In this document: one piece after another, positions 34,795 through 43,442 of the stretch
Layout: the number at the start of each line of letters is the position of its first letter
Position numbering within the stretch: position 1 is the stretch's first letter
Assembly: GCF_036555685.1 (NCBI RefSeq)
Contig: NZ_DATBKY010000232.1
Coordinates: 1-64,000 of the forward strand
Reading direction: 5' to 3'
Source of the DNA: Actinophytocola sp036555685
GTDB taxonomy: Bacteria > Actinomycetota > Actinomycetes > Mycobacteriales > Pseudonocardiaceae
DNA length: 64,000 nucleotides
Notes under the pieces: model-generated
The model's input: the letters and a program-made list of their open reading frames with translations, nothing else
Databases searched by the model: none
Told to the model about the DNA's origin: nothing
Translations under genes and position numbers: made by a program

Positions 34795-35922
34795 GTGATG
34801 GGCCGGGTGGGCGCCGGTGCGGCGGCGTGTGATGGCGTTGGGTGGTCGCTCGGCGTCGAGGAGGAGTTTCTCCTCGTCGACCGGGGGAGCGGGGGCACCG
34901 TTGCGGACGCGGAGCGGGTGTTGCGGGACGCCGGGCGGGCGCCGGGGATCGCCGTGGACGCCACCGTGCAGCCGGAGCTCCTCGCGACGCAGGTCGAGGC
35001 CGCGACCGGCCGCTGCTCGACGCTCGCCGGGTTGGCGCACCAGTTGCGGCACAACCGGCGGCGGCTGGCGGCTGCCGCGGGGGAGTTGCTGCTCGTGCCC
35101 AGCGGCGTGCCGGTGATCGCCGGGCAGCGCCGGTTCACCGTGGGGGAGCGGTTCGAGCGGATCGCCGGGCGGTATGCCGGGCTGGTCCGCGAGTATCAGG
35201 CGTGTGGCTGCCACGTCCACGTCGGCGTGCCGGATCCCGAGGCCGCCGTCGCGGTGGTCAACCACGTTCGGCCCTGGCTGCCCACGCTGCTCGCCCTGTC
35301 GGTGAACTCGCCCGTCCTGCACGGCGCCGACACCGGCTATGCGAGCTGGCGCATGGTCGAGCAGTCCCGCTTTCCCGGGTCGGGGGTGCCGCCGCGGTTC
35401 AGCTCGGCGCGGGACTACGCCGCCCGGGTCGGCCGGCTCGTGGCCGCCGGGGCGCTCATCGACCCCGCACAGTCCTTCTGGCTGGTCCGGCCGTCGCCGC
35501 GGTTGCCCACCGTCGAGTTTCGGGTGGCCGACGTGTCGATCGACGTCGACGGTGCGCTGTTGCAGGCCGCGCTGAGCCGGGCGCTCGTGCGTACCGCGCT
35601 CGCGGACGCGGCGGCGGGTCGGCCGGTCCCCGAGCTCGACGAGCAGGTGGCAGCGGCCGCTGTGTGGTCCGCCGCCCGCTACGGGCTCGACGGGCCCGCC
35701 GTGCACCCGCTGCTCGCTCGCCGGGTGCCGGCGGTCGCCCTCGTCGGCGACCTGGTCGAGACCGTGCGGCCCGCGCTGATCGAGACCGGTGACCTCACCA
35801 CGGTGGAGCGCCTGCTGAAAACGCTGGTCACGGGCGCCGAGCGGCAGCGCGCGGCCGGTGCGCCGACCGAGATCGTCAAGATGCTGGCCGAGGCCGCGCT
35901 GCAGGACGGAGACGCCGGATGA
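34795..35922 (+). CDS. Carboxylate-amine ligase, GCS2/YbdK family
   Basis: 375 residues. The family core is clear: LGVEEEFLLVD near the N-terminus (nucleotide and metal acids), GCHVHVGV in the middle (about 139-146) and a late EFRVADVSI. Members join an amino acid carboxylate to an amine with ATP, as in gamma-glutamylcysteine formation, but most YbdK-type enzymes have no proven substrate. ATG at 34798 is an alternative start. It overlaps the diiron-enzyme gene by ATGA, so the two act together. Confidence 0.85.
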   Translation: MMGRVGAGAAACDGVGWSLGVEEEFLLVDRGSGGTVADAERVLRDAGRAPGIAVDATVQPELLATQVEAATGRCSTLAGLAHQLRHNRRRLAAAAGELLLVPSGVPVIAGQRRFTVGERFERIAGRYAGLVREYQACGCHVHVGVPDPEAAVAVVNHVRPWLPTLLALSVNSPVLHGADTGYASWRMVEQSRFPGSGVPPRFSSARDYAARVGRLVAAGALIDPAQSFWLVRPSPRLPTVEFRVADVSIDVDGALLQAALSRALVRTALADAAAGRPVPELDEQVAAAAVWSAARYGLDGPAVHPLLARRVPAVALVGDLVETVRPALIETGDLTTVERLLKTLVTGAERQRAAGAPTEIVKMLAEAALQDGDAG

Positions 35923-36902
35923 CCGCCCTGCCCCGCCCGCGCGGACGCCTCTCCGCGGCCGTGGTCTCCGCATTGCGCGACGGATCCGCCTTGCCACCCG
36001 TAACCGGCGCCGACCCGTTCGGCGAGGATCTCGCGGTCGCCCTCCACACGTGCTACGAGCTGCACTACCACGGCTTCGCCGGCGTGCCCGCCGAGCGGGA
36101 GTGGGACCCGGAACTGCTCGCGTTCCGGCGGTCGCTCGAGGCGGTCTTCCTCGCGGCGCTGCGCGACGCGGTGGCCGGTGGGGACGACGTGACCGGTGTC
36201 CTGGACGAGCTGCTGGTCGAGCCCGTGCCCGGCGCGGGCGTCTCCCACTTCCTTCGGGACAACGGGGAGTGGTGGCAGCTGCGCGAGTACTTCGTGCACC
36301 GCTCGATCTACCACCACAAGGAGGCCGACCCGCACGCGTGGGTCATCCCGCGGCTACGCGGCACCGCGAAGGCGGCGCTGGTGGCCGTGGAGTACGACGA
36401 GTTCGGCGGCGGGCGTGGCGAGCGCGTGCACGCCCAGCTCTATGCCGACCTGCTGCGCGCGTCCGGTTTGGACGATCGGTACCTGCACTACTTCGACGAC
36501 GTGCCCGGGCCGGTCGTCGCCGTGGTGAACATGATGTCGATGTTCGGGCTGCGGCGTGCGTTGCGGGGCGCGATGGTCGGCCACTTCGCCGCCGCGGAGA
36601 TCACGACCGCGCCGAGCGCCGCGCGCCTGGACTCGGCGTTGCGCCGGCTCGGCGGCACGGACGCCACCACGCACTTCTTCACCGAGCACATCGAGGCCGA
36701 CGCCGTGCACGAGCAGGTGCTGCGCCACGACGTGATCGGTGACCTGCTGGACCGCGAGCCGGAGCTCGCCGGCGACGTCGTGTTCGGCGTGCAGGCCACC
36801 GAATACCTGGAGGGCCGGTTCGGCGACCATGTGCTCGACGCGTGGGGGGCGGGCCGGACCTCACTGCTGCGGGCGTTGCCGGATCACCCCGGACCGGCCT
36901 GA
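35919..36902 (+). CDS. Haem-oxygenase-like diiron oxidase/oxygenase (iron-containing redox enzyme)
   Basis: 327 residues, all helical. The metal-site pattern of the HDO family is visible: KEADPH (Glu135, Asp137, His139), VEYDEFG (Glu158), an RVHAQLY (His171), and the late EHIEADAVHE (His257, Glu259, Asp261, His264). Such enzymes use a labile diiron centre and oxygen for N-oxygenation, C-C cleavage or methylene excision. The substrate may be the product of the ligase gene it is fused to by ATGA overlap. It converges on the CDGSH gene and overlaps its 3' end by 19 bases. Confidence 0.82.
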   Translation: MTALPRPRGRLSAAVVSALRDGSALPPVTGADPFGEDLAVALHTCYELHYHGFAGVPAEREWDPELLAFRRSLEAVFLAALRDAVAGGDDVTGVLDELLVEPVPGAGVSHFLRDNGEWWQLREYFVHRSIYHHKEADPHAWVIPRLRGTAKAALVAVEYDEFGGGRGERVHAQLYADLLRASGLDDRYLHYFDDVPGPVVAVVNMMSMFGLRRALRGAMVGHFAAAEITTAPSAARLDSALRRLGGTDATTHFFTEHIEADAVHEQVLRHDVIGDLLDREPELAGDVVFGVQATEYLEGRFGDHVLDAWGAGRTSLLRALPDHPGPA

Positions 36903-37114
36903 TCTTCGTCCGGCTCCTGCCGGATTCGACGACGGTGGCTCGTGTCGCACAAGGGGTAGCGCTTGCTGCGCCGGCACGTGCACACCGCGACCAGGAACCG
37001 GTCGGCGGTAACGGTGCGGCCGTCCGCGCCGGTGAGCTCCACCGGCCCCTCGACGAGCACGGGCCCGCCGGGAACGACGCGCACGCGCCGGCAGTCAGCG
37101 GGTAGGTCGGTCAC
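36884..37114 (-). CDS. CDGSH-type iron-sulfur protein
   Basis: 76 residues. The [2Fe-2S] motif C-x-C-x2-S-x3-P-x-C-D-x-S-H is complete at residues 45-60 (ligands Cys45, Cys47, Cys56, His60), although the usual CDGSH reads CDTSH. Such small proteins carry electrons or clusters. It overlaps the methyltransferase stop by 20 bases on the same strand and converges with the diiron-oxidase gene, to which it might supply electrons. That partnership is inference from position. Confidence 0.85.
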   Translation of the reverse strand: MTDLPADCRRVRVVPGGPVLVEGPVELTGADGRTVTADRFLVAVCTCRRSKRYPLCDTSHRRRIRQEPDEDQAGPG

Positions 37115-37745
37115 CGCGGATCACCACCAGTTCCTCGGTTCGCTGGTCGGCCGCGAGCAGTCCCTGCGCGCGCAGCAGTCCTGCCCGCGCCCGCATCACC
37201 GGACCGAACGGCTCGTCGGCGCGCGCGACCACCGCCGCCTTCAACCCGCCACCGCGCAACTGCGCGAGTGTCTTGTCCACATCGGACAGTACGGAGTGGA
37301 CCAGCAGCAACACGCCCCCGCGCGCCAGCAGCTGCGGTGCGACCGCGCAGAGCCGGTCCAGCACCGCGCGGCCGTCCCGGTCCGCGTCCCAGGCCCGGCG
37401 CCGGCCGCGGACCGGTATCCCGGGAATCCCCGGCACGTACGGCGGGTTCGCCAGCACCAGGTCGAAGGAGTCGTCCAGCTCGAGCCCGTCTCCGTGGACC
37501 ACGCGGACGTCGAGCCCGCGAACAAGTGTGTTGATCCGCGCGGCCCACACCGCCCGCCGCGACACGTCCACCGCGGTCAGCGACCGCGGTGAGAGCCTGG
37601 CCGCGTGGATCGACAAGGCGCCCGTGCCACAACAGATGTCGAGTACGGCGCCACCCGGGGGCACGCCCGCGTCGGCCAAAGCCTTTGCCAGCAGGTAGGT
37701 ATCGCCTTGGGGGCGATACACCCCGGGCGGTCGCAGCAACCACAT
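37095..37745 (-). CDS. MTQ2/HemK2-like SAM-dependent methyltransferase
   Basis: 216 residues with a Rossmann methyltransferase fold. Motif I is VLDICCGTGAL (35-45) and the catalytic NPPY lies at 100-103, the signature of N-methylation of Gln/Asn or of nucleobase amines. Its short N-terminus and VYRPQGDTYLL resemble the MTQ2 branch of release-factor glutamine methyltransferases. The main PrmC is expected elsewhere, so this paralogue may modify a different target. It is the first gene of a two-gene operon with the CDGSH protein. Confidence 0.8.
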   Translation of the reverse strand: MWLLRPPGVYRPQGDTYLLAKALADAGVPPGGAVLDICCGTGALSIHAARLSPRSLTAVDVSRRAVWAARINTLVRGLDVRVVHGDGLELDDSFDLVLANPPYVPGIPGIPVRGRRRAWDADRDGRAVLDRLCAVAPQLLARGGVLLLVHSVLSDVDKTLAQLRGGGLKAAVVARADEPFGPVMRARAGLLRAQGLLAADQRTEELVVIRGDRPTR

Positions 37746-37753
37746 GGGACGGT

Positions 37754-37778
37754 CTACCTCGCGACGTCCGCCTCAAAC
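37754..37778 (-). promoter_or_regulatory. SigB/SigF-type promoter of the methyltransferase-CDGSH operon
   Basis: On the minus strand GTTT (37778-37775), 15 bases, AGGTAG (37759-37754), directly before the ATG at 37745. One mismatch to GGGTAG. It resembles the promoter of the converging ligase/diiron operon. Confidence 0.45.
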
Positions 37779-37785
37779 AACGAGG

Positions 37786-38889
37786 TCATCGGTGACGAAG
37801 CAGCGCACCCACGCCGCCCGCGAACTTGAACTCCGGCTCGCCGCCGAAGGACGCGATCACCTCGGCGCCCGACATGACGGCCGCCACCGGCAGAGCCTCG
37901 TCGGCGCGTATTTCGCCGCGGTCGGAGACGCCGACGTCGTGCAGCGCCTGCCGCGAGGTGGCCACCATCGTGTGCTCGGTCGCCGTCCACACGGTCCGGT
38001 CGTCGAGGGTCTGCGCGTCGATCAGGAGGACCGACACATTGCCGTCGCGCAGCGCGCCGGTCGTATCCGGCAGTCCCTCCACGGCGAGCCCGGGCGAGCC
38101 GGAGGCCGAGTGGAGGCGGTCGAGCATCTCGTCGAGCTCGGCGCGCCGCCGGTCTGCCAGCAGCTCGGTGATCGCGCTGTCGACCGTGTGGTGGCTGGGA
38201 TCCTCGGCGCGGCCGTGACCGATCTCCGCGACGAGGTGCCGCACGTTCTCCGGCAGCGCCTCGCGCAGCTGCGACCGCGCTCGCGGGTCGCCCGCGACGG
38301 CGACCAGGCGCGCGCCCGTCCGGCCGGCGAGGCTGGCGACCTCGGCGGCGACGTCGGTCACGTTGCGGCGCACGGTCTCCTCGGCGCGCCGCTGGATGTT
38401 GAGATGCGCCCAGCCGCCGGCGCGTACTTTGTGGACGGGGTGGTCGCGGCCGGCGACCTCTTCGGTGAGCATCGAGCCGTTCGCGTCGACCGCGAGCAGG
38501 TCGGCGCCGGTCTGGTCGATCGCGACGGCCACATGGGGAACCTCGTTTCCCCGCCAGTCGGCGAGCGGCAGCAGGTACGGCATGGACGACACGCGGACGG
38601 CCAGCTGGGCGGGCGGTTCCGCGAGGTACTCGTCGACGAGAACGCCGTCGGCCGTCGCCACGAGGAGCCGGCCGGCGCGTCCGACGGCTGGCGGCCGGTC
38701 GATTGCCTCCGCCAGCACGTCGAGCACCGCCTCGGACGCCTCCAGCGCGGCGAGCCCGTCCTGCGCGGCCCGCCACCGGAGCTCGGTCAGCTTCGCGGCG
38801 TCCTCCGTGTCGTGGCTCGCGTCCAGGTAGACCGAGGCGAACGGTCCCTCGTGGGACAGCGTGTCGCGCAGTTCCGTCAGGTTCGCCAT
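37786..38889 (-). CDS. Rv2629-like protein (Vms1/bacterial release-factor-like family)
   Basis: 367 residues. The start LTELRDTLSHEGPFASVYLDASHDTEDAA and the terminal EFKFAGGVGALLRHR match the mycobacterial Rv2629 family, related to Vms1/Ankzf1 and archaeal eRF1 folds. Rv2629 belongs to the DosR dormancy regulon and has been linked to ribosome hibernation or rescue. A GTGARLVAVAGDPRARSQL stretch corresponds to the middle eRF1-like domain. It is the last gene of the SDR-ADH operon, 16 bases after the dehydrogenase, supporting a stress role. Confidence 0.8.
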   Translation of the reverse strand: MANLTELRDTLSHEGPFASVYLDASHDTEDAAKLTELRWRAAQDGLAALEASEAVLDVLAEAIDRPPAVGRAGRLLVATADGVLVDEYLAEPPAQLAVRVSSMPYLLPLADWRGNEVPHVAVAIDQTGADLLAVDANGSMLTEEVAGRDHPVHKVRAGGWAHLNIQRRAEETVRRNVTDVAAEVASLAGRTGARLVAVAGDPRARSQLREALPENVRHLVAEIGHGRAEDPSHHTVDSAITELLADRRRAELDEMLDRLHSASGSPGLAVEGLPDTTGALRDGNVSVLLIDAQTLDDRTVWTATEHTMVATSRQALHDVGVSDRGEIRADEALPVAAVMSGAEVIASFGGEPEFKFAGGVGALLRHR

Positions 38890-38905
38890 GTCTCCTCCGC
38901 GATGG

Positions 38906-40090
38906 TCACGGCCGCAGCAGCACCTTGATGGCGCCGTCCTGCTTCTTCTGGAAGATGTCGTAGCCGTGCGGTGCCTCGGTCAGCGGCAGGGTGTGGGTCG
39001 CGAAGTCCTCGGTACCCAGCGGATCGCCGTCGCCCGTGACGAGCGGGAGTACGTCGTCGACCCAGCGGCGGACGTTCGCCTGACCCATGCGCAGCTGGAT
39101 CTGCTTGTCGAACAGCTCCATCATCGGCAGCGGGTCGACCATGCCGCCGTACACGCCGCTCAGCGAGATCGTGCCGCCGCGGCGCACGGTCGAGATCGCC
39201 GCGAACAACGCACTCAGCCGGTCGATGCCGGCTCGCTCGGTCAGCTTCGCGGCGACGGCCTTCGGCAGCATCGTGGTGAGCTGCTGGGCGAGCTTGCCGA
39301 AGGGCGAGCCGTGCGCCTCCATGCCGACCGCGTCGATGACCGAGTCCGGGCCGCGGCCGCCGGTGAGGTCGCGGATCGCCCGCGCGACGTCGGAGGTGTT
39401 GCGCAGGTCCACGGTCGTGACACCGCGGCGCTCGGCCATCGCCAGCCGCTCCGCGACCAGGTCGACGCCGATCACCTGGCCGGCACCGAGGTGCTGGGCC
39501 ACGCGGCAGCTCATCTGGCCGATCGGGCCGAGGCCGAAGACCGCGACGCTGCCGCCGTCCGGGATGTCCGCGTACTTCACGGCCTGCCACGAGGTGGGCA
39601 CCACGTCGGACAGGTACACGAACCGCTCGTCCGGCGGGCCCGCCGGCACGGGGATGGGACCGTAGTGCGCCTGCGGGACCCGCAGGAACTCGGCCTGACC
39701 GCCGTCGACCTGGCCGTACAGCTTCGTGTAGCCCAGCAGCGCCGCGCCCTTGCCCTGGCTGCGCACCTGCGTCGTCTCGCACTGGGACTGCAGCCCCAGG
39801 TCGCACATGAAGCAGTGGCCGCAGGAGATGTTGAACGGGACGACGACGCGGTCGCCCGGCTTGATGTGGGTGACCTCGGCGCCGACCTCCTCGACGATGC
39901 CCATGGGCTCGTGGCCCAGCACGTCGCCCGGGTCGATGAACGAGCCGAGGGTCTCGTACAGGTGCAGGTCCGAACCGCAGATGCCGGTGGTGGTGACGCG
40001 CACGATCGCGTCGGTCGGCTCCTGGATGCGTGGGTCGGGCACGGACTCGACGCGCACGTCGCGCTTGCCTTGCCAGGTAACGGCTTTCAT
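38906..40090 (-). CDS. Zinc-dependent alcohol dehydrogenase (formaldehyde-dehydrogenase-like)
   Basis: 394 residues of the medium-chain family. Catalytic zinc ligands are Cys38 in GICGSDLH and the His60-Glu61 pair; the structural zinc lobe uses Cys90, 93, 96 and 104. The NAD loop is VFGLGPIGQM. The insert and length resemble glutathione-independent formaldehyde dehydrogenases and threonine dehydrogenases. It lies 16 bases after the SDR gene and 16 before the Rv2629-like gene. The true alcohol or aldehyde is unknown. Confidence 0.87.
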   Translation of the reverse strand: MKAVTWQGKRDVRVESVPDPRIQEPTDAIVRVTTTGICGSDLHLYETLGSFIDPGDVLGHEPMGIVEEVGAEVTHIKPGDRVVVPFNISCGHCFMCDLGLQSQCETTQVRSQGKGAALLGYTKLYGQVDGGQAEFLRVPQAHYGPIPVPAGPPDERFVYLSDVVPTSWQAVKYADIPDGGSVAVFGLGPIGQMSCRVAQHLGAGQVIGVDLVAERLAMAERRGVTTVDLRNTSDVARAIRDLTGGRGPDSVIDAVGMEAHGSPFGKLAQQLTTMLPKAVAAKLTERAGIDRLSALFAAISTVRRGGTISLSGVYGGMVDPLPMMELFDKQIQLRMGQANVRRWVDDVLPLVTGDGDPLGTEDFATHTLPLTEAPHGYDIFQKKQDGAIKVLLRP

Positions 40091-40106
40091 GCCTTCCTCC
40101 GGGTTC

Positions 40107-40895
40107 CTACCGCTTGGCCGTGCCGGGCGCGGACATCTTGCGGTGCATCGCGGTCATGAGCCGGTCCGGCAGCACCCGGCCGGCCACCGACTGCACCTTG
40201 TTGCGCACCGAGCCCGTGACGATGTGGTCCTTGCCGGCGAGGAGCGCGTCGACGGCCTGCCGCGCGACCTCCTCGGCGGGGTCCTTCGGGCCCGCGCCGA
40301 TCTTCGTGTCGGTCATGCCGGCCCGCTCGAAGAACCGGGTCTCGGTCGGTCCCGGCATCACGGCGGTGACCGAGATGCCGCGCCCGCGCAGCTCCTCGCG
40401 CAGGCCCGGCGCGAACGACTGCAGGAACGCCTTCGAGGCGTGGTAGACCGTCTGGAACGGTCCCGGCGCGGTGGCCGCGATCGACGAGGTGAACAGCAGC
40501 CGGCCGCTGCCGCGGTCCACCATGGCCGGCAGCAGCAGCTTCGTCAGTTGCACCGCCGAGCGGACGTTCAGGTCCACGACGGCGAGCTGGTCGGCGAGCG
40601 CGGTGCCGGCGACGAAGTCGCCGCTCACGCCCACGCCGGCGTTGAGCGCCAGCACGTCCACGGGCCGGTCCCGCACCTGCGTGGCGAACCGCTCCACCTC
40701 CTGCGGGTCGCGGAGGTCCGCGCGGGTGGCGGTGACCTGCGCCCCGAGCCGCTCGCAGTGCTGGGCCGCCTCGGTGATCGCCTCGTCCTCGGCGGTGACG
40801 ATCAGGTCGTGCCCGCGATGCGCGAGCTCACGGGCCAGCTCGTAGCCGATCCCGCTCGACGCGCCGGTCACGACGGCGAGTGGTCGTGCGTTCAT
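40107..40895 (-). CDS. Short-chain dehydrogenase/reductase
   Basis: 262 residues of the classical SDR type. TGASSGIG at 10-17 binds NAD(P), NAGVG follows near 85, and the catalytic Ser (LLFTSS) and YHASK are in place. The C-terminal part ends in a basic tail. It is the first gene of the three-gene stress operon and has GGAGGAGAG just upstream of the ATG. Substrate not predictable. Confidence 0.87.
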   Translation of the reverse strand: MNARPLAVVTGASSGIGYELARELAHRGHDLIVTAEDEAITEAAQHCERLGAQVTATRADLRDPQEVERFATQVRDRPVDVLALNAGVGVSGDFVAGTALADQLAVVDLNVRSAVQLTKLLLPAMVDRGSGRLLFTSSIAATAPGPFQTVYHASKAFLQSFAPGLREELRGRGISVTAVMPGPTETRFFERAGMTDTKIGAGPKDPAEEVARQAVDALLAGKDHIVTGSVRNKVQSVAGRVLPDRLMTAMHRKMSAPGTAKR

Positions 40896-40942
40896 CGGAA
40901 TGCTCTCCTCCTGGTCGCGTCTTGGTCGCGTTGCCCGGGGGG

Positions 40943-40967
40943 CTACCCACGGTGTGACGGCCTACTC
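40943..40967 (-). promoter_or_regulatory. SigB/SigF-type promoter of the SDR-ADH-Rv2629 operon
   Basis: On the minus strand GAGT (40967-40964), 15 bases, GGGTAG (40948-40943), giving a leader of about 40 bases before the ATG at 40895. It fits GNNT-N14-16-GGGTA. Confidence 0.55.
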
Positions 40968-41007
40968 TGATCATCGGCGCGACTTCCCTTCGAGCGAGAG
41001 AGCACCC

Positions 41008-41781
41008 ATGGTCAGCGAGAACGCCGCCCGGCTCGCGGTTCTCATCGACGCGGACAACGCCCAGCCCTCGAACGTCGAGGGGTTGCTCGCCGAGGTGGCC
41101 AAGTACGGCACCGCGCACGTCAAGCGCGCCTACGGGGACTGGACCGGCACGAACCTGAAGGGCTGGAAGGACCAGCTGCTCGCCCAGTCGATCCAGCCGA
41201 TCCAGCAGTTCGCGTACACGAGCGGCAAGAACGCCACGGACGCGGCGATGGTCATCGACGCGATGGACCTGCTGTACTCCGACCGGTTCGACGGTTTCTG
41301 CATCGTGTCGAGCGACAGCGACTTCACCCGGCTGGCGGCGCGGCTGCGCGAGTCCGGGCTGACCGTGTACGGGTTCGGCGAGCGCAAGACGCCCAAGCCG
41401 TTCGTCGCGGCCTGCGACAAGTTCGTCTACGTCGAGAACCTGGAGAGCCCCGCCGCCGCGGCCGACGCCGTGCCGAAGCCCCAGCGTGCCCTCTCGGCCA
41501 CGCAGCTCAAGCGGGACAGCGCGCTGATCAACCAGCTTCGCAACGCGATCGAGGCGGCTTCCGACGACGACGGCTGGGCGCCGCTCGGCTCGGTCGGCAA
41601 CCTCATCACCAACCAGCAACCCGACTTCGACTCCCGCAACTACGGGTACTCCAAGCTCAGCGACCTGATCTCGGCGACCACGCTGTTCGAGCTCGAGCGC
41701 CGCAGTCCCGGGGACGGCAAGCCGGGGATCCTCTGCGCCCGCGACAAGCGGCGCCGACCGGGCAAGCGGGCCGGTAAGTAG
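41008..41781 (+). CDS. NYN-domain nuclease-like protein with OST-HTH/LOTUS domain
   Basis: 257 residues. The N-terminal NYN/PIN-like domain has VLIDADNAQPSNVEGLL, a central DAAMVIDAMDLL and SSDSDFTRLA, which supply the conserved acidic residues of this RNase-like fold. After a linker, about 175-240 form a LOTUS (OST-HTH) helix-turn-helix with GYSKLSDLI, thought to bind RNA. Such LabA/DUF88-type proteins probably process RNA. It is divergent from the SDR operon and monocistronic. Confidence 0.85.
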   Translation: MVSENAARLAVLIDADNAQPSNVEGLLAEVAKYGTAHVKRAYGDWTGTNLKGWKDQLLAQSIQPIQQFAYTSGKNATDAAMVIDAMDLLYSDRFDGFCIVSSDSDFTRLAARLRESGLTVYGFGERKTPKPFVAACDKFVYVENLESPAAAADAVPKPQRALSATQLKRDSALINQLRNAIEAASDDDGWAPLGSVGNLITNQQPDFDSRNYGYSKLSDLISATTLFELERRSPGDGKPGILCARDKRRRPGKRAGK

Positions 41782-41786
41782 ATCGC

Positions 41787-41802
41787 CCGGAACCGGTTCC
41801 GG
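41787..41802. promoter_or_regulatory. Perfect 16-base palindrome
   Basis: CCGGAACCGGTTCCGG, just after the NYN gene stop and 8 bases before the TTGACA of the glucanase promoter. It could be a terminator stem or a second repressor site. Confidence 0.5.
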
Positions 41803-41809
41803 AAAATCC

Positions 41810-41855
41810 TTGACACCGCCGACGACCTCGGGCCACTCTCTGTGAGAGCGCTCTC
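41810..41855 (+). promoter_or_regulatory. Glucanase promoter with LacI-type operator
   Basis: A perfect -35 TTGACA (41810-41815) is followed, after a poor -10, by GAGAGCGCTCTC (41844-41855), a perfect 12-base palindrome of the central-CG type bound by LacI-family sugar repressors such as CebR. It lies about where transcription would begin, 50 bases before the glucanase ATG. Confidence 0.65.
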
Positions 41856-41904
41856 CCGATCCCCTGCTTCTTCGGGAAGTGGTTGCTGTCAAAGGAGATG
41901 GCCG

Positions 41905-43269
41905 ATGAGCTTTCGTCCTCCTTCCGTGCTGCGCGGGTTGCGTCTCGGCGTGCTCGCGGCGTCGTTGGTCGTGGCCGGAGCGGTCGCGGCCCCGCCGGCC
42001 GGGGCGGCCGCCGAGAACCCCGGGGCCGCGGCGGCCTGCGCCGGTGACAACCTCGCGCGAAACCACCCCGCGACCGCCTCCTCCACGGAGAACGGCGCCA
42101 CGCCGGCAAGCGCCGCCGTGGACGGGAACACCGGTACCCGCTGGTCGAGCGCGTTCAGCGATCCGCAGTGGCTGCGCGTGGACCTCGGCGGCACGGTGAC
42201 CGTGTGCCAGGTCGTGCTGAACTGGGAGGTCGCGTACGCGAGGGCGTTCCAGATCCAGCTGTCGGCCGACGCCACCAGCTGGACCACGATCTACTCGACC
42301 ACCACGGGCACCGGCGGCACGCAGACCCTCGACGTCACGGGCGCCGGGCGCTACCTGCGGGTGCTCGGCACGGCGCGTGCGACGCCGTACGGCTACTCGC
42401 TCTGGGAGCTCTCGGTCGTGGGGACGGGCGGTGGCGGCGGCCCGCAGCCGGACGAGTTCTGGGGCGACACCAGCTCGATCCCGTCGGCGCGGAACGTCCT
42501 GATGGTCAAGGTCCTCAACCGCACCAACGGGCGGTACCCGGACAGCCAGGTGTACTGGAAGTTCGACAACCAGGTGCACTCGATCGCCGAGCAGCCCTAC
42601 CTCGACATGCCCGCGAACTCCGCCGGCCGCATGTACTTCTACCTCGGCTCGCCGGATGGCCCGTACTTCGACTTCATCGAGTTCACCGTGGGGCCGGACG
42701 TCTTCAACGGCAACACCACGCGGGTCGACGCGTTCGGGCTGAAGCTCGCGATGCGGCTGCACGCGCACGACGGGTACGACGTGCAGGTCGGCGAGGACCA
42801 GGCGACCTTCGCCGAGGACCGGTCGGTGACGTTCCAGAAGTTCGTCGACGCGGTGCCGCCCGAGTTCGACGTGCTCGCGCGGACGCAGGCGCCGTACCGG
42901 ATCATCGCGCCGGGCAGCGACCCGTCGTTCCGGCCGGGCGGCGCGAACGCGAACTACTTCACCGCGTACGCGAGCTCGGTAGGCGTCAACGAGTCCACTT
43001 CGAACATCTTCGGCTGCGCGGGAAGCATGGCGGGCAACCCGAACATGTGCGCCGCGCTCAACCGGCACACCGCACACCTGCCGCCGTCGCAGTGGCAGGA
43101 CCCGGCGAGGTTCTACTCGGCCGCGCCGGCGAACTACTACGCGAGGTTCTGGCACGACCACGCGATCGGCCGGCTGGCCTACGGCTTCCCGTACGACGAC
43201 GTCGCGGGCCAGTCGTCGTTCGTGTCGCACGGAGATCCGCAGTACCTGCTCGTCGCTGTCGGTTGGTGA
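41905..43269 (+). CDS. Secreted beta-1,3-glucanase (GH64) with N-terminal discoidin-type module
   Basis: 454 residues. A signal peptide ends near Ala36. Residues about 47-175 form an F5/8 type C (discoidin) sugar-binding module (NLARNHPATASS, RWSSAFSDPQWLRVDLG). The rest is a GH64 thaumatin-like glucanase domain, which releases oligosaccharides from beta-1,3-glucan of fungal walls. The AAAGGAGATGGCCG leader fixes the ATG. A LacI-type operator upstream suggests induction by a sugar, and a strong terminator follows the stop. Confidence 0.82.
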   Translation: MSFRPPSVLRGLRLGVLAASLVVAGAVAAPPAGAAAENPGAAAACAGDNLARNHPATASSTENGATPASAAVDGNTGTRWSSAFSDPQWLRVDLGGTVTVCQVVLNWEVAYARAFQIQLSADATSWTTIYSTTTGTGGTQTLDVTGAGRYLRVLGTARATPYGYSLWELSVVGTGGGGGPQPDEFWGDTSSIPSARNVLMVKVLNRTNGRYPDSQVYWKFDNQVHSIAEQPYLDMPANSAGRMYFYLGSPDGPYFDFIEFTVGPDVFNGNTTRVDAFGLKLAMRLHAHDGYDVQVGEDQATFAEDRSVTFQKFVDAVPPEFDVLARTQAPYRIIAPGSDPSFRPGGANANYFTAYASSVGVNESTSNIFGCAGSMAGNPNMCAALNRHTAHLPPSQWQDPARFYSAAPANYYARFWHDHAIGRLAYGFPYDDVAGQSSFVSHGDPQYLLVAVGW

Positions 43270-43271
43270 GT

Positions 43272-43303
43272 GCGTGCCGGCCGGTTCCGGCCGGCCGGCA
43301 CGC
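43272..43303 (+). terminator. Strong terminator after the glucanase gene
   Basis: Perfect 13-base-pair stem GCGTGCCGGCCGG with its complement and a TTCCGG loop, starting 3 bases after the stop. No T-tract. Confidence 0.75.
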
Positions 43304-43442
43304 CGTTCACGGGTGGTTCGCGAGCCGGAGACGCGGTTCGTCTTCGGCGGTTCCGCATATCCGGGGCCCGCCGATCGGGCAAGATCGGGCGCTGGGATCA
43401 TGCTGCGGTATTTCGCGTCCACCCCACGGAGAGGAAACCCGC

